From the NCBI GenBank assembly GCA_030490835.1, contig CM059974.1:6021501-6085500 (forward strand): a stretch of 64,000 bases of DNA. The letters are read 5' to 3'. The position numbers were made by a program, and so were the translations under genes. Positions 23,759-35,450 of this stretch are shown here, one piece after another (position 1 is the stretch's first letter; the number at the start of each line of letters is the position of its first letter). This DNA comes from Annona cherimola. Its lineage: Eukaryota > Streptophyta > Magnoliopsida > Magnoliales > Annonaceae. Below the pieces are notes generated by a model that did not search any database, had not been told where the DNA came from, and saw nothing but the letters and a program-made list of their open reading frames with translations.

Positions 23759-25400
23759 TTAAATTAAAATTTTTTATTATCTACAAATTTTATCATCTTC
23801 CAAGCCCTATATTTGAATTCTTTGGTAGTGCACGTGCATGTGCATGAAATATCCTTTACCACCAAAGTATCAAAAGATGCATCATTCATACATGACTGGA
23901 TAGGTGGGCCCGGATGATCTCTACCGCTCGTGCGGTCAGCCCATGGGAATCATGTACAAGATGCTGTATGGTTTTTGAAATGGCAGTTTGCTGCTTTTCT
24001 GTGAAAAGAAATGCATTTTAAATGACATGATGCTTCCTAAGGTCCGTCATAGGTTTTTTTGTCATGTGGAAATGATTAAGTGGTTAATCAAGCCAAGCAA
24101 AACTGGCTTTAAAGAGGGATATTTTCAAATGCGGTGGTCCATTTGACCAACGAAACTTCCCCACATGCTTCAAAACAAAAGTCATAACTCCATCTTTGAA
24201 AAAATTGCCTCCTCTCCTTGAGATCTGGAATAGTTAAGCAAGATCAACTGCCATTAATGCATGGTATTGAGAATCCTTTTAGCATTCGATGGGTGATTCA
24301 CGCGGAAAGTTTTGGCCAGTCCTAAATCCTAATTTCACGGAACACAAGTCTACTTGAATTATGTGACCAGATATGATATATTCTCCGCGTAAGAGATTAG
24401 TGAGTCTAGAATTAGAGTCAGTACACGATATTTTAAAAAATTATTATTATTATTATTATTAAAGTCAATAGCTATATATAGGCATGCATGCTCCCCTGCC
24501 ATGCAATGCATGAATTCCTTGTGAAATTAGAGTCACCTAATCTTTTTTATTAGTATAAAATCTCCTTAATTAACTCCAATAATTAATAACCATATCTTCT
24601 CACTGTATTTTCCATATTTATGTTAACTTATTCGCTTGGTACAGGTCACATTGTCTTGTATATACAGCAACATTAATTTCTACTTTCACTTTCTTTTTGG
24701 AATTAAGGGCCTGTTTCAAATGATATAAGATTCTTGGATGAAATTAATATTTACAATAAGAATGTAATAATATATATTGAAAATGAAAAAAATTATATTA
24801 ATTTTTTTAAAAAAAACTCTCTTGAAAATTCAAAAATTGTCTTCAAATTTCAGAACAGAGATAAAGATTTCATGCAAGAACCTTGTGTCCGTTGAAACAG
24901 GTCCTAAACAGTCAAAAATTGAAATTTAATTTATTATTATTATTATTACAAGCTTAACAGATCCCCGACCTCCCCTCCCCTAAAAGAATCTCCACAAACC
25001 CGTCTCGATTTTAGACATTCTACTTTTAATTAAAAGGAGAAAGGGAGATATATCTCGATTAACTGGAACCACTGTAGCTTTGCCATCTGGCCATGGAGAA
25101 CAAATAGTGCAAGCATTTAGTCCGGTCAACAGGTCAATCAGATTTAGTGCGGAGGGATGAGTTTGAATGGGACATGAGGCCCAAAAAAAAATAATTGTCA
25201 CGAAAATATTTACAATTATTTTAAAATGGTGTGCACCAACCAGTCAAACTTTAATATTTAAAACAAATAATTAATTAGAATCCCATGACTGGCCCCTCTG
25301 CATCTTCCTTCCCTTTGCCTTGCGACGCTGTGAGAAGAAATAGCGTATAAAAATTGAAAGAAATTTTTTTTTTTTGGTGTATACAGTTAAGCCCGGCGGT
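23759..25400. other. Intergenic DNA, no gene recognised
   Basis: No open frame above about 75 codons and no domain. ATT microsatellites lie at about 24443-24463 and 24933-24948. The inverted phrases around 24712-24905 ('gggcctgtttcaaatgatat' and 'gttgaaacaggtcct') look like the two ends of a small unclassified inverted-repeat element of about 190 bp. Confidence 0.4.
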
Positions 25401-25409
25401 CATTTATAA

Positions 25410-26490
25410 TCCCTACAAATTTTAAGTTTTTTATGTTTAATAGAAAATTAAATCTATTCATCATATTCAATATTATTTGTTTAGTTATGAAGGGATATTT
25501 TGATGCTATACTCACTTAGTTTAACGCTAGTTGCGGATATATCTATATTGTTTCACGAATTGCATATTATGCTCATAAAGTTTTACAAAAATTACTTTTG
25601 TACCACTATTAACGGCTGAAATTTAACGGCTGTTAAATAAAAATATAATTTGCTAATATACCTATTAAGTTTGACGCTAATTGCTAATATATCCACATTG
25701 TTTCACGAATTGCATATTATCTCTACAAAGTTTCACCAAAATTGCTTGTATACCCATGATACTTTTTTATTTTCAAATGTGCATTAAAATTTTAGATAAT
25801 GACAAAAATGACCCAGTTGTGCTAGTGGAAAGAGATAACATATCAACAATTAACATGAGTGTTTTATAAACTCCTTACACCTGCAAAACTGAGTGTTTTA
25901 TAAACTATGAGATTCTAATATAGCTTTAAATAAGGTCATTTTTGTTATTATCCAAAATTTTAATGCACATTTGGCGACAAAAAATTGTCATGGGTACACA
26001 AGTAATTTTAGTGAAACTTTATAGAGATAATATACAGCCGTTGATAGGGGTACATAAGTAATTTTGGTAAAATTTTATTGTGGTAAGACGCAATTTGTGA
26101 AATAATTTGGATATATCAGTAATTAGCATCAAACTAAGTTGGTATATCATTAAATTAACCAATTACAAAGTCAAGTTTCATTCAAGTCAAATATATGTAG
26201 GGTCACATTTGCTCAAAATAAGTATATTCATGTATAGATTGAGAAAAATACTTAGATCCATAAACATATATATTAGAATATATTAATATTTTATGAAATT
26301 ATTTATTCATAAAAATTAATTTTTTAAACGGTTTAGATGTTAAAAATATAATTTTAAAATTGATATTTAATATTAAACTATTTTATGAAGTTAATTTTAT
26401 GTATTTGTAGATGGAGTGAAGTAGATTTTCTATCAACAATCAAAATATTCAAAACAAAATGAGTTATATAGAAGAAGGGTTCATGGAACA
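25410..26490. repeat. Old repeat copy split by a MULE-like element
   Basis: The phrases 'attcatcatattcaatatta' (about 25456) and 'caagtttcattcaagtcaaatatat' (about 26173) belong to the same old family as 12640-16660. They are separated by the foldback 25492-26160. After that, 'cacatttgctcaaaataag' and 'ttagaatatattaat' continue the family. The remaining flanks lie at 25410-25491 and 26161-26490. Confidence 0.5.
25492..26160. mobile_element. Mutator-like foldback element inside an older repeat
   Basis: The left end gggatattttgatg and the right end read inward ggttaatttaatg begin two long inverted arms. They carry 'cttagtttaacgct', 'attgtttcacgaattgcata' and 'aaaattactt' in one direction and their complements in the other. 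The left arm itself is partly duplicated (25510-25620 and 25655-25765). The flanking 9-mers agttatgaa (25483-25491) and aattacaaa (26161-26169) differ at three positions, all of them transitions, and removal of the element restores the older repeat. No transposase; the 62-codon frame at 25681-25869 is accidental. Confidence 0.65.
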
Positions 26491-26936
26491 TTTTCGATAA
26501 TTAAAATTTTATTGCTTATAATTATAAGTAGTGAACATTTTGTGATTATGTGATTTCATATAGTCTACATGCAACAAATAAGCATATATTCAACTAAAAT
26601 TAGTTTATGACTCAGCTACATTTGTATTATATGCAACTAGCACTTATTTGTTGAATATGAAAACTATATGCAATAACTGTTTGATACTTGTAATATTATA
26701 TGCAACAAATTTTTACATGCATACAAATTCTCACATAAAGGTTTTTCGTTAAAATATCACGCTTTCTGTCATGTGCACCTGCACATATGACTAAAACCTA
26801 AATATTTTAAATCTATAATAAGCCCAAAATAGACGGCTTAGGTTGAATTTTCTTTACCTTTATTTTTTATTTGATATTTTAATTAATTTTTAAATTTTCA
26901 TTACTACTGCCATTTTAAAATTTTATAATTATTGTT

Positions 26937-27067
26937 GCTTGGGTACCAAAGTGGTAAGGGCTCTGGCATGCGCCTGAGGAACACAAGTTCAAAACTCATT
27001 TTTGGCGTGGGAGCAAGCTTGATTAAAAAATGAGATGTGGTGTAAGTATACTAATAAAAAAAAATTG
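26937..27067 (+). repeat. tRNA-derived SINE-like sequence
   Basis: A possible A box 'taccaaagtggtaagggc' is followed by a weak B box 'aagttcaaaactc' and then by 'gattaaaaaatgagatgtgg' and an A-rich tail 'aataaaaaaaaa' at about 27053-27065. The order fits a short SINE. Flanking duplications are not clear. Confidence 0.4.
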
Positions 27068-27189
27068 TAATTATCTCTCTTTCTCAAATTTCTTTTTACC
27101 TTTATAATTTCACGCTCCATGTATGATCATATATTTGAAATATGTTTTTTTTGGTACACGTATGGCTAATTTGAGCATATTTAATAGCA

Positions 27190-27320
27190 CCATCTTGATT
27201 TCTAGTCCGTGGTTCAACGGCCTAGGACTTGAGCTATCCTAGGGTCAAACCTAAGTCCTCAGGCAAGCATGCTCGACAGTCGACATGCATACCACGGCAC
27301 TACAGTGCTGATTGTGGCAC
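27190..27320 (+). repeat. Possible tRNA-like or SINE fragment
   Basis: The string 'gtggttcaacggcctaggac' resembles a tRNA A box and 'agggtcaaacctaag' a weak B box about 30 bases later. A short palindrome 'gctcgacagtcgac' follows. Not long enough to decide. Confidence 0.25.
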
Positions 27321-27636
27321 CATCTTGATATTAATTACAAAGGAGATGGTAAGAATGATTCACACTAATATCCACCTTCAGCCCAAATTTGAACTAGGTA
27401 GCACAAATTTTTTATTGATTTTGGTTTTAATTTAAAAGCATGAACCATTACATGGAGATCAATGTACTTATTTCTTTATTATTTGTGAATATTAACTATA
27501 TGTGCTAAACCATTACAAGTGAGATGGTAAGAATGATTCACACAGTAAATCCAATATTGTACACAAACATAAATAAATAGATAGGAGATGGTCATACGCT
27601 ACTAACCAATTTGACTTTTGACAACTATCTGATTAC

Positions 27637-27746
27637 CCAATATCTAATTGTTGCATATACAGCACCTAATATCTATATTGGCAACGAAATGCCAATATCT
27701 AATTGTTGCATATATAGCACCTAATATCCATATTGGCAACGAAATG
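27637..27746 (+). repeat. 55-bp tandem duplication
   Basis: Two head-to-tail copies of a 55-bp unit beginning 'ccaatatctaattgttgcat' (27637-27691 and 27692-27746). They differ at only two positions (tatac/tatat and atctat/atccat), so the duplication is recent. Confidence 0.9.
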
Positions 27747-30700
27747 CTTTGTATTTCTTAGAAAAATCAGATTTTTCTTCACTGTATGCCCTATATTATT
27801 TCCTCCTGCCTCCGAGAGCTTCCCTCCCGTTTAAAACGGCGGCTTTTAATTTCCACATCCAAAACACCAAGAAGCTAAAAGTTCTGCTTTCAAATTAATT
27901 ATTCATTAAATGAAAAGGTGGTTTTATTCATCAAGAGGAGAATCCTGTGGAGATAAAACAACTTTGTATTTCTTAACAGACGCAAGGAAAGGCAAAAGCA
28001 GGCAGCTTGCTTCTGCTAATATATATAGGTTGAAGCATGCTTGCTGGTTCCATCACTGAAATGTGCAGCTTTATTGCAGCATTCTTTGTCCCCAAAAGTT
28101 TCCACATAAATGAGCAAGAACCTCTTAAAATAAAACCGGTGTGTTGGTTAAAACTGTAAAGTATGTGCTTATTTTAGATGATCACGGCAATCCCGAGGTA
28201 GGTTTAAATATATACTATTTAACCAGCTAAGTGGTCTGAGGGGCCGATTATTAGACACTGTTGGTGCTCAAGCTAGCTAAAAGTACAATATGTAACCTTT
28301 TAAACTAGCAACAGTCTTACAGCTTTAATTTCATTAATTCATCTGTGATTTCTTGGAATATGGTGAAATCGTTTTCTAAATAGTCCTGTTGAGTTGTAAA
28401 GAATGCCTATCATGTCTTTCACAGATGAAGTTTTATCGTTTTCTTTTATAAGGTTTGTCTTGTGGATTCAAGTAGTAATCATTTCCTCCAGATTCAAGAG
28501 CAAGAGTTTTGGCGTAGCAACAGCGATCCCTTTCGACCACCCACCTTTCAACCACATCATATTTCCAGTATTGCATAAGATATCATTACAACTACATGAT
28601 CGATGATTAATTTCTTTAACTGGTGTAAAGCCCATGGGTACATTCCATGAGATGACATTCAAGTGAATAGCGTAAGAGTATTATTACATTGAAATTACGT
28701 ATCAGAGAAGCAATTCTCAAGTAAAATACAAGTAACAAACACCCTGAAAGGTAAGGAAAAGGACAGTCTTCAGTCGAAAAACAATCCGGACCTGATGAAT
28801 TTGCCTTCCCCTTTTTAGTTTGGAGGGGGTATCACTATCGGCCCCCCCAAAAAATAAACGTATTAATTATTAAAGGAATACTAGCTATGTTGCATTGAAA
28901 TCAAGTAGCAAAGAAGCAACTCTCAAGTGAACCACAAGTAACAATCACCTTGATAGGATAGGGGAAAAGGATGGTAACCCATGTAATTTTAAAAAAAAAA
29001 AAAAATTGCAACTGATGAGACTAAAAACCAATGGGTGGGAGAATTCATTCAGAGGACATTGCTCGTTTATAAATTAATCAACTCTTACTGTAGTCCCTCA
29101 ATCACATTACCAAAGAATACATTAGGAGAGTTGAGCAGTCTTTCTTCTTGAATTCCCAGATGCAAAGGTATTAATCATTATCCCAACGGCTCCGGATAAG
29201 GAGAGCATCACGTTAATCTCGAGGTAGAGGGAACTTACAAAACACTGAGAAGAGTACATTTTGAAACTAAATTGTGGGCCAACATTGGAAGTCTTTTGAG
29301 CTTGGCACCATTGGAAATGTGTCTCTGTCTCTCTTATCCACATCTTCGACCAGTGACTAGCAAAACCAGATTGATCAAGTGGAGAAATTTGGTGGTTTGG
29401 TTGGTTAATTAATTAGATGGATCAAATACTTGACGGATTGCCAAAAAAAAAATAATAATGACTATCTAATTGGATGGAATGGGATGAAATTTATTATTTT
29501 AAAAAATAATTCGTTTCAGACAAATTTTCATTTCACAATACATATCAACCTTAGTTTTTCATTTTCAATACTACTTTTCTCAATATACAACAATCTCTCC
29601 TTATTCAAATTCCCATCCCATCCCATGATAAATCATAATGAGACCAAAGGGACCTTGAGGCCACATCGACCGGTGCCCACCAATCTCCTGCTTTAAATGG
29701 TTTAAGTGTTCATTAGTGTGCACCTGCAACCGTCTTCTTGTCTAGTGTTGGATCATGACACGGATTGGATCCTCTTGAAGAGCTTCAGAAATTGCCTGTC
29801 TGAATTGGATTGATCACGGTTCGATCCAAGTCCTGAGCTCATGCTGAGGAAACCATAATTTGGAATTTTGGGATGCAACTTCGATAGTGCCCATACGTTC
29901 ATTCATCTCAATGACACTACTTGGGCCTCTTTTCATGGACATGCCTTGCTTGAGGCCCTCAACTGCCATTTTATACAGCCCATACCAATCAACCTAAGCC
30001 GGCTGAAAAGCTAAATCCTAAACGTACATGCAGTTGATCGGGGTAAAAGCACCAGCCATCTATAACGTATACATCTTTATCGTATAATGGTTATAAGGAA
30101 TTCCTCCATCCAGTCAAGCACTTCAAATATGGCCAGATTGATTACTAAATTCAATATCCGTCACTTCTATGACGATAGACAAGCTCTACAAATCTCTCTT
30201 ATGCCAAATATACATATTGTCCTGCCTCAATTTAGAGGAGGCCTTCTAATTTCCACTCTTTATTCTATCCTACCTAAACTCATCAAGTATTAAGAAATTC
30301 CTTTCATTAGCAAATGCCGGCCAGCTCCCTCACAAAGCAAAAAAAGAAAGAAAAAAAGACTTTACAAAATCACAAATCAGGTTTGTCTAAGATAAGAATC
30401 GTTCTGCGCGCTACTACAAAAAAGAGTCATACAACATTGTTTGAGCAGTTGAGAACTGGTTAATATGGTTTCTATTCTCTTTTGATTCTGTTTGTATAAA
30501 CACCAGAATAATTAATCCGAACTTTGAAAATCTTATAGTACGATTTAGATTCTTTCGGCAGTTTTAACTCGTTTTTGTGTGCGCGCGAGTAGCACATGGA
30601 TTCTGATCAGCAGGGTCATAGCAAAGGGGACCCTCCTTTCTTTGCTATGTGCTTCATTTGGTTATATACTTTTATTTCGTAAAGACAACAGTACTGATAG

Positions 30701-32149
30701 TCCTTCACTTGTTATGCTTTCAGATGCTTAGGTTCAGCATCCATGCAAGCATTAGAGGACTGATGGAGTGCATTCGTCTCATCGGAATCAACTACCAAAA
30801 TCTGAAGGAAAATATGTGGAGATGGCTTCACTTAATATGTATCTGTGTAGGCTTGGTGGTTTTAGATAGATGTACTCAATCTCACGTAATTGTACTTATA
30901 TTAAGTTGTTAACAGATGTATCCGATTTATTCTTATGTTACTGTAAATTATTTTCTTCAGACAATGTGAAACTACGGTGTGGAGCAATGAATCTTCTCTT
31001 TAATGATTTTAATGAACGAAATGTTGCAAGAGACACTTATTTCTCATTAATGATGATGGATTTTCATCAGAAAGTAGGGATGGGAAATCCGACTAGGGTT
31101 CATATTTAGGAAGCATAACACTTCCAAGTTTTGGGTTTGCATCTAGAGCTGAACCTGTTGGCTTCCTCAAGGATCCAATACCAATCTAGGATGTGATTTT
31201 AACATTACTCGAAGTTTGTGTTATATCTCACCATACTCATGTCACTGAAGTTAATGACTTGTTTGTTTGTAACTGCGTTCTCTGTCAGTTTTTTGTTTTC
31301 TATCTCGGGAATTTTCCTTCTGTACAAAGGGGCATCTTCTTCTTGCTCTATTGTCTTCTGATGTTTAATAGTCTTATTTGGATCTTCTGATGAGTTTAGC
31401 TTCTGCATAGATGCGGAGAATGTATGGTGCAGACGTTGCAATTTGAAATTAAAAGAAAAAACAAGGAGATTAACAGATGATTGATGTTTTTAACGCATAT
31501 CAATTGTATACGTTGTCCGAAGCCTTATAATGTTTTCAATCATTCATGAAAAAAGAAAGTGAATTTGTGCCTGTGGGATTCCATACAGGGATTTATAGCG
31601 ACATGTTTGAAACCTGTTTGAACATTCATTCAAGCATAACTCCATCAAAAGAATTTGATAAAATGATCTGCTATGACATGATTGTATATTCATCAAAGGA
31701 GTGATACAAGGATTTGTCAAGAACATTAGCGAACTTTTGTTACAAGGTAATTGATCCAAGCTGTCATTTACATTCATGATGGTAATAAAAAAAAAAAAAT
31801 TCTTCTGCACTTTCATGAAGGTCGCTCAACATTGCTGAAGTTTAACATCACAGCATTGCAGCAGTTCAGCAATCCTTTCGCCCCAAAATGGAACCATTCT
31901 TTGCAGCAATCCTTTTACCTGAAAGTGAAAAAGAGAAAATTAAATCAATGATCTCCCTGCACTCTTAATGGAAATGTAATAACAAATTTTAATACCCTAT
32001 ACCGACAACACAAGAAAGACATTTAGAAGGCATTTTACATGTCTATCATCAAACCAGCATCACAGCAAGTAATCCAAAACCCAATTCAGCTTGACTAAAC
32101 TCTTCAGCAATTGGAATTGTATTGAATGACCTCGCTACACCGTGATTTG
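27747..32149. other. Repeat-poor intergenic DNA, no intact gene recognised
   Basis: This stretch has few of the MITEs that fill the rest of the window and a more mixed composition. Small open frames occur at 28403-28606, 29122-29343, 30087-30293, 30649-30912 and 30870-31109, but none shows a domain. A diverged direct duplication of about 95 bp links 28683-28775 and 28888-28977. It could hold introns or untranslated parts of a lost gene, perhaps of the kinase pseudogene that follows, but I have no direct evidence. Confidence 0.4.
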
Positions 32150-32735
32150 GGTATTGGGTGACAGTCACTGGGGATGCAGTTCGAGGAGGAGAGAGTTTTG
32201 GGCAAAAGTGAGCATGATAGGAAGATTTACCGCATGAATCTAATGAGGTTGTGGGGATTCTCTTCAGAGAGAGCACACGAACTCCTGGTCTATGAATGTG
32301 TTCAAGCACTTATTCTGTCATGGCAGCAACACAGGTGCCGCTGCTGTACTTTGATGGAAGGATGGGTTTAAAATTGCTGCGGGAACTGCCAAGGGTCTTT
32401 CCTATCTTCACCATGAATGCCTTGAATGGGTAATCCATTGTGGTGTGGATAGGTAAAATTGTCTCGGAGAATTGGTTCCGGTTACAATTTCTCTCACATA
32501 AGAGGAACAAGGTTACACGGCTCTAAAGTGGGCTTCGAATGAGCTTATTACTGCAAACTTCGATATTTATAGCTAAGATGTTGTATTGATTGATGTTGAT
32601 TGTTGTGAAGAGGATTCAACTTTCCAACTGGGTGATAGAGGAGGAAGAATAGGAGGTTGGGTTAAAGTCCTTTGTTAAGCATGCTAAGAAAAAGATGGAG
32701 AGAGTTCAAAACTCTTGGCTTTGCTCTTCCCTGGA
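32150..32735 (+). pseudogene. Receptor-like serine/threonine kinase pseudogene
   Basis: Kinase-domain pieces are recognisable in shifting frames. From about 32175 come words equivalent to an EEEFWAKVSMIGR segment and MNLMRLWGFSSERAHELLVYE. At about 32355-32450 comes WKDGFKIAAGTAKGL followed by SYLHHECLEWVIHC. At about 32500-32600 come IRGTR, then WASNELITANFDIYS and DVVLIDVDC. This order matches the kinase domain of G-type-lectin receptor kinases such as maize PK1 and its relatives. The gene is dead: there are at least two frameshifts, stops inside the catalytic loop and in the IYS segment, the catalytic Asp after IHC is replaced by Gly, and the stretch with the DFG motif is deleted. The N-terminal ectodomain and Gly-rich loop are absent. 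Confidence in kinase origin is high, in the exact subfamily moderate. Confidence 0.8.
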
Positions 32736-33120
32736 GTTTATATCAAAGGAAGGCTACAAACTATTCAGTCCTCCATTCAAAGTAAAATTCATAGGCTGAT
32801 TGGTTGAAAAGATACATGCACTGGCAACGCTTTCCCAAATATATGAGTCTTTCAATCGTGTATGTTCGAACGTGCTTATCAAATCAATAATCAAGAATAA
32901 TGGTGAATGATCCAGGGCACCCTAGTAAAATTTTTGAATTTTTTTTATAAAACTGTTAATGTAAGTGCACTGAACATATATTTTAAATTTTACCATTTTT
33001 AAATATTCATAGATATTTTTTATTTTCAAAACAGGAATATTTTAGTCGTGTAAATTAACTAAAATATCTTTATTTTTAAAAAATTAAAAAAATATCTACA
33101 AATATCCAAAATTAGAAAAT
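32736..33120. other. Flank with a partial foldback repeat
   Basis: The left part is featureless and may contain the eroded end of the kinase pseudogene. At about 32930-33120 two inverted arms ('tttaaattttaccatttttaa' and its complement around 'attttagtcgtgtaaattaactaaaatat') are a remnant of the foldback family. Confidence 0.4.
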
Positions 33121-33135
33121 TAATATATAGATTAA

Positions 33136-33403
33136 GGGTGTGTTTAAGAAATTATAAACTTTCTATAAAAAGTTTTTAGTATAAAATTTTTTGAATAAGT
33201 AGAATATGATATAATATGATAGAGATAATGATGAGGAATAAAAAAAATAGAGTTAAAATAAATAGATTAATAGGTAGTTCTATAGAAATAATTGAAATGT
33301 TGGATAGTTGCATTGAAAGATGTGAAAAATGATTAAAAAATAGAGTAATGGTAAAAAGTGAAATATTTTAGATTCAAAAGTTTTATGGTTTTCCAAATAT
33401 CCC
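33136..33403. mobile_element. PIF/Harbinger-like MITE
   Basis: Starts 'gggtgtgtttaagaaattataaac' and ends 'ccaaatatccc', with the family phrases 'gatataatatgatag', 'agttaaaataaatagatta' and 'gatagttgcattgaaaga'. The right end has decayed, and the 3-bp duplication is not clear. Confidence 0.6.
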
Positions 33404-34315
33404 ATTAATAAACTTAAATTAACAATTATATAAAAAATTTCAAAAAAAAACTTTTCATCTAGGTGCAATGTATCAAGGACCCAATAATAATTTCACTCGT
33501 AGTTGTTACAAAATCACCAGGTAATTTCAAAGTTACAAAACAGAGTCTAGAAAATGAAAAGAAACATAGGTAGGCACCACGGAAAGAAAAATAAAATACG
33601 AAAATTTAGAATTTCCCAATATCTTCATTCAAATTTGAAATATGTTACATGATCTCTAAGTAATTGGATTTCGAGATCCCAATCGGCATTCTGAACAGCT
33701 AGAACAGAAGTGAAGTATTGCATGCAAAATCGCAAAGTGCCAAAGGAACCCAAACCCAAATGTAGAAGTCAAAAAAAAAAGAATAATCAGAAGCAAATCA
33801 CTAGTCCTATGGGCTGAATTGGAGCATTCTTGCTTTTGCAACAGGCAAAAACCAGCAGTAAAATTCATTACCAAACTGAATCACCCTATTAAATTTTTCG
33901 ACCGAGCATCCTGGATGCAGTAAAAAAGGATGCAACGAATGACAGAAATTGAGCAGCAATTGGTCCGCGATAAGATTAAGGTAAGATGTCGCAATCTGGT
34001 CTGCCACCATACAAGCGTTCTTTCAAGGATGCATCGGTTTGCCTGGCTGGGCCCACACGCATTTATAGATTTCGAACTCTCACACATCAGAGCTTCTAGT
34101 CACATCCCTGCCCAGATCTAATAGCCATTTTTTTTTCCCCTCATGGAAGTTTTTTTACTGAATTTTTATACAATGTAACACCTAATATTAGAATAAGTAT
34201 ATTCACAACTCTTATATTATAGAGGGACATTTTTATAAATATTCCCGTACCGAAAAAATCTATAAATGGCTGGAGGGTATGTTTCGATGTAACAAAAAAT
34301 TTTCAAATAGAAATT
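33404..34315. other. Intergenic DNA, no gene recognised
   Basis: Only short overlapping frames on both strands (33656-34121), without domain or conserved motif. No transposon end could be placed. Confidence 0.4.
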
Positions 34316-35450
34316 TTTAGGGTGTGCGTTTTTCAATTTAAAACTTCGCATTTTCCTGTGACTATATTATCTTTTAATTATCTTAAAATAGGTTTACATC
34401 AAGGCTCAGCCTTGAGTCCGTACCTTTTTACCTTAGTAATAGATGAAATTACTAGACATCTCCAAGAAGAAGTATCTTGGTGTATGTTATTTGCAGATGA
34501 CATTGTTCTAATAGATGAAAGTAAAGAAGGACTAAATTTAAAATTGAATAGGTGGGTAGATGCTCTAGAATCTAATGGTTTTAGAATTAGTCGCACAAAA
34601 ACTGAATATATGAAATGCAATTTTAATAATAGTGAGAACCCGGATGATGAACCAATTAAGATTTTAGATCAAACAGTAACAAAAACTAATCACTTTCGGT
34701 ACTTAGGATCAATAGTTCAAGAGAACGGGGAAATCGAGAAAGATATAATACATAGAATTCAAGCAGGATGGAAGAAATGGAGAAGTGCGTCAGGAATTTT
34801 ATGTGACCGTCGAGTTCCAGTCAAATTAAAAGGAAAATTTTATAAGACTGCGATTAGACCTGCTATGCTTTATGGGGCAGAATGTTGGGCAGTTAAAGAG
34901 CAACATATACAAAAAATGAGCGTAGCGGAAATGAGAATGTTAAGGTGGATGAGTGGTAAAACAAGAAAAGATAAAATTAGGAATGAAATAATTGGAGAAA
35001 ACTTAAAAGTGAGACCAATTTATGATAAAATGAGAGAAAATAGATTAAGATTGTTTGGTCATGTTAAAGGAGGCCTAAAGTAGCACCGGTTAGGAAAACA
35101 GAATTTATCCAAGTAGAAGGTGGTAGAAGAATGAGAGGAAGACCCAAAAAAACATGGATGGAAGTAATTAAACAAGATTTAAAAATATTACATATTACTG
35201 AAAATTTAGTCTTAAATCGCCAAGAATGGCGTAACATGCAGCCGACCCCACATAGGTGGGAAATGGCTTATGATGATGATGATGATGATGATCTTATATA
35301 ATTACCTTATCTTTCAATCATTTCTATACGACTACACATACAAATAACCTATCTATTTTAACTTTATTTTCTTTACTACTTATCATTATCCCTACCATAT
35401 CACATCATTTATACTATTTCGAAAATTTTTCATTTAAAAGTTGTTAAATT
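34316..35450. mobile_element. PIF-like MITE split by an RTE retrotransposon
   Basis: The left part starts 'gggtgtgcgtttttcaattt' (34320) and reaches 'cttttaattatctta' at 34385. The right part resumes at 35291 with 'ttatctttcaatcatttctatacgactac' and ends near 35450. Together they restore the family order, so the retrotransposon landed inside an existing MITE. Confidence 0.55.
34386..35290 (+). pseudogene. RTE-type LINE, 5'-truncated reverse transcriptase
   Basis: The open frame 34322-35083 encodes, from about residue 24 on, the C-terminal part of a non-LTR reverse transcriptase: GLHQGSALSPYLF, then the catalytic FADD at residues 57-60, GFRISRTKTEYM, FRYLGS and RPAMLYGAECWA. The chance upstream codons belong to the host MITE. 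A one-base deletion near 35067 breaks the frame; the next frame continues with GRRMRGRPKKTW and ends in a TGA repeat (35271-35290), a tail typical of RTE elements. The hexamer atctta flanks the copy (34380-34385, 35291-35296). Endonuclease and most of the polymerase are missing, so it is inactive. Confidence 0.88.
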
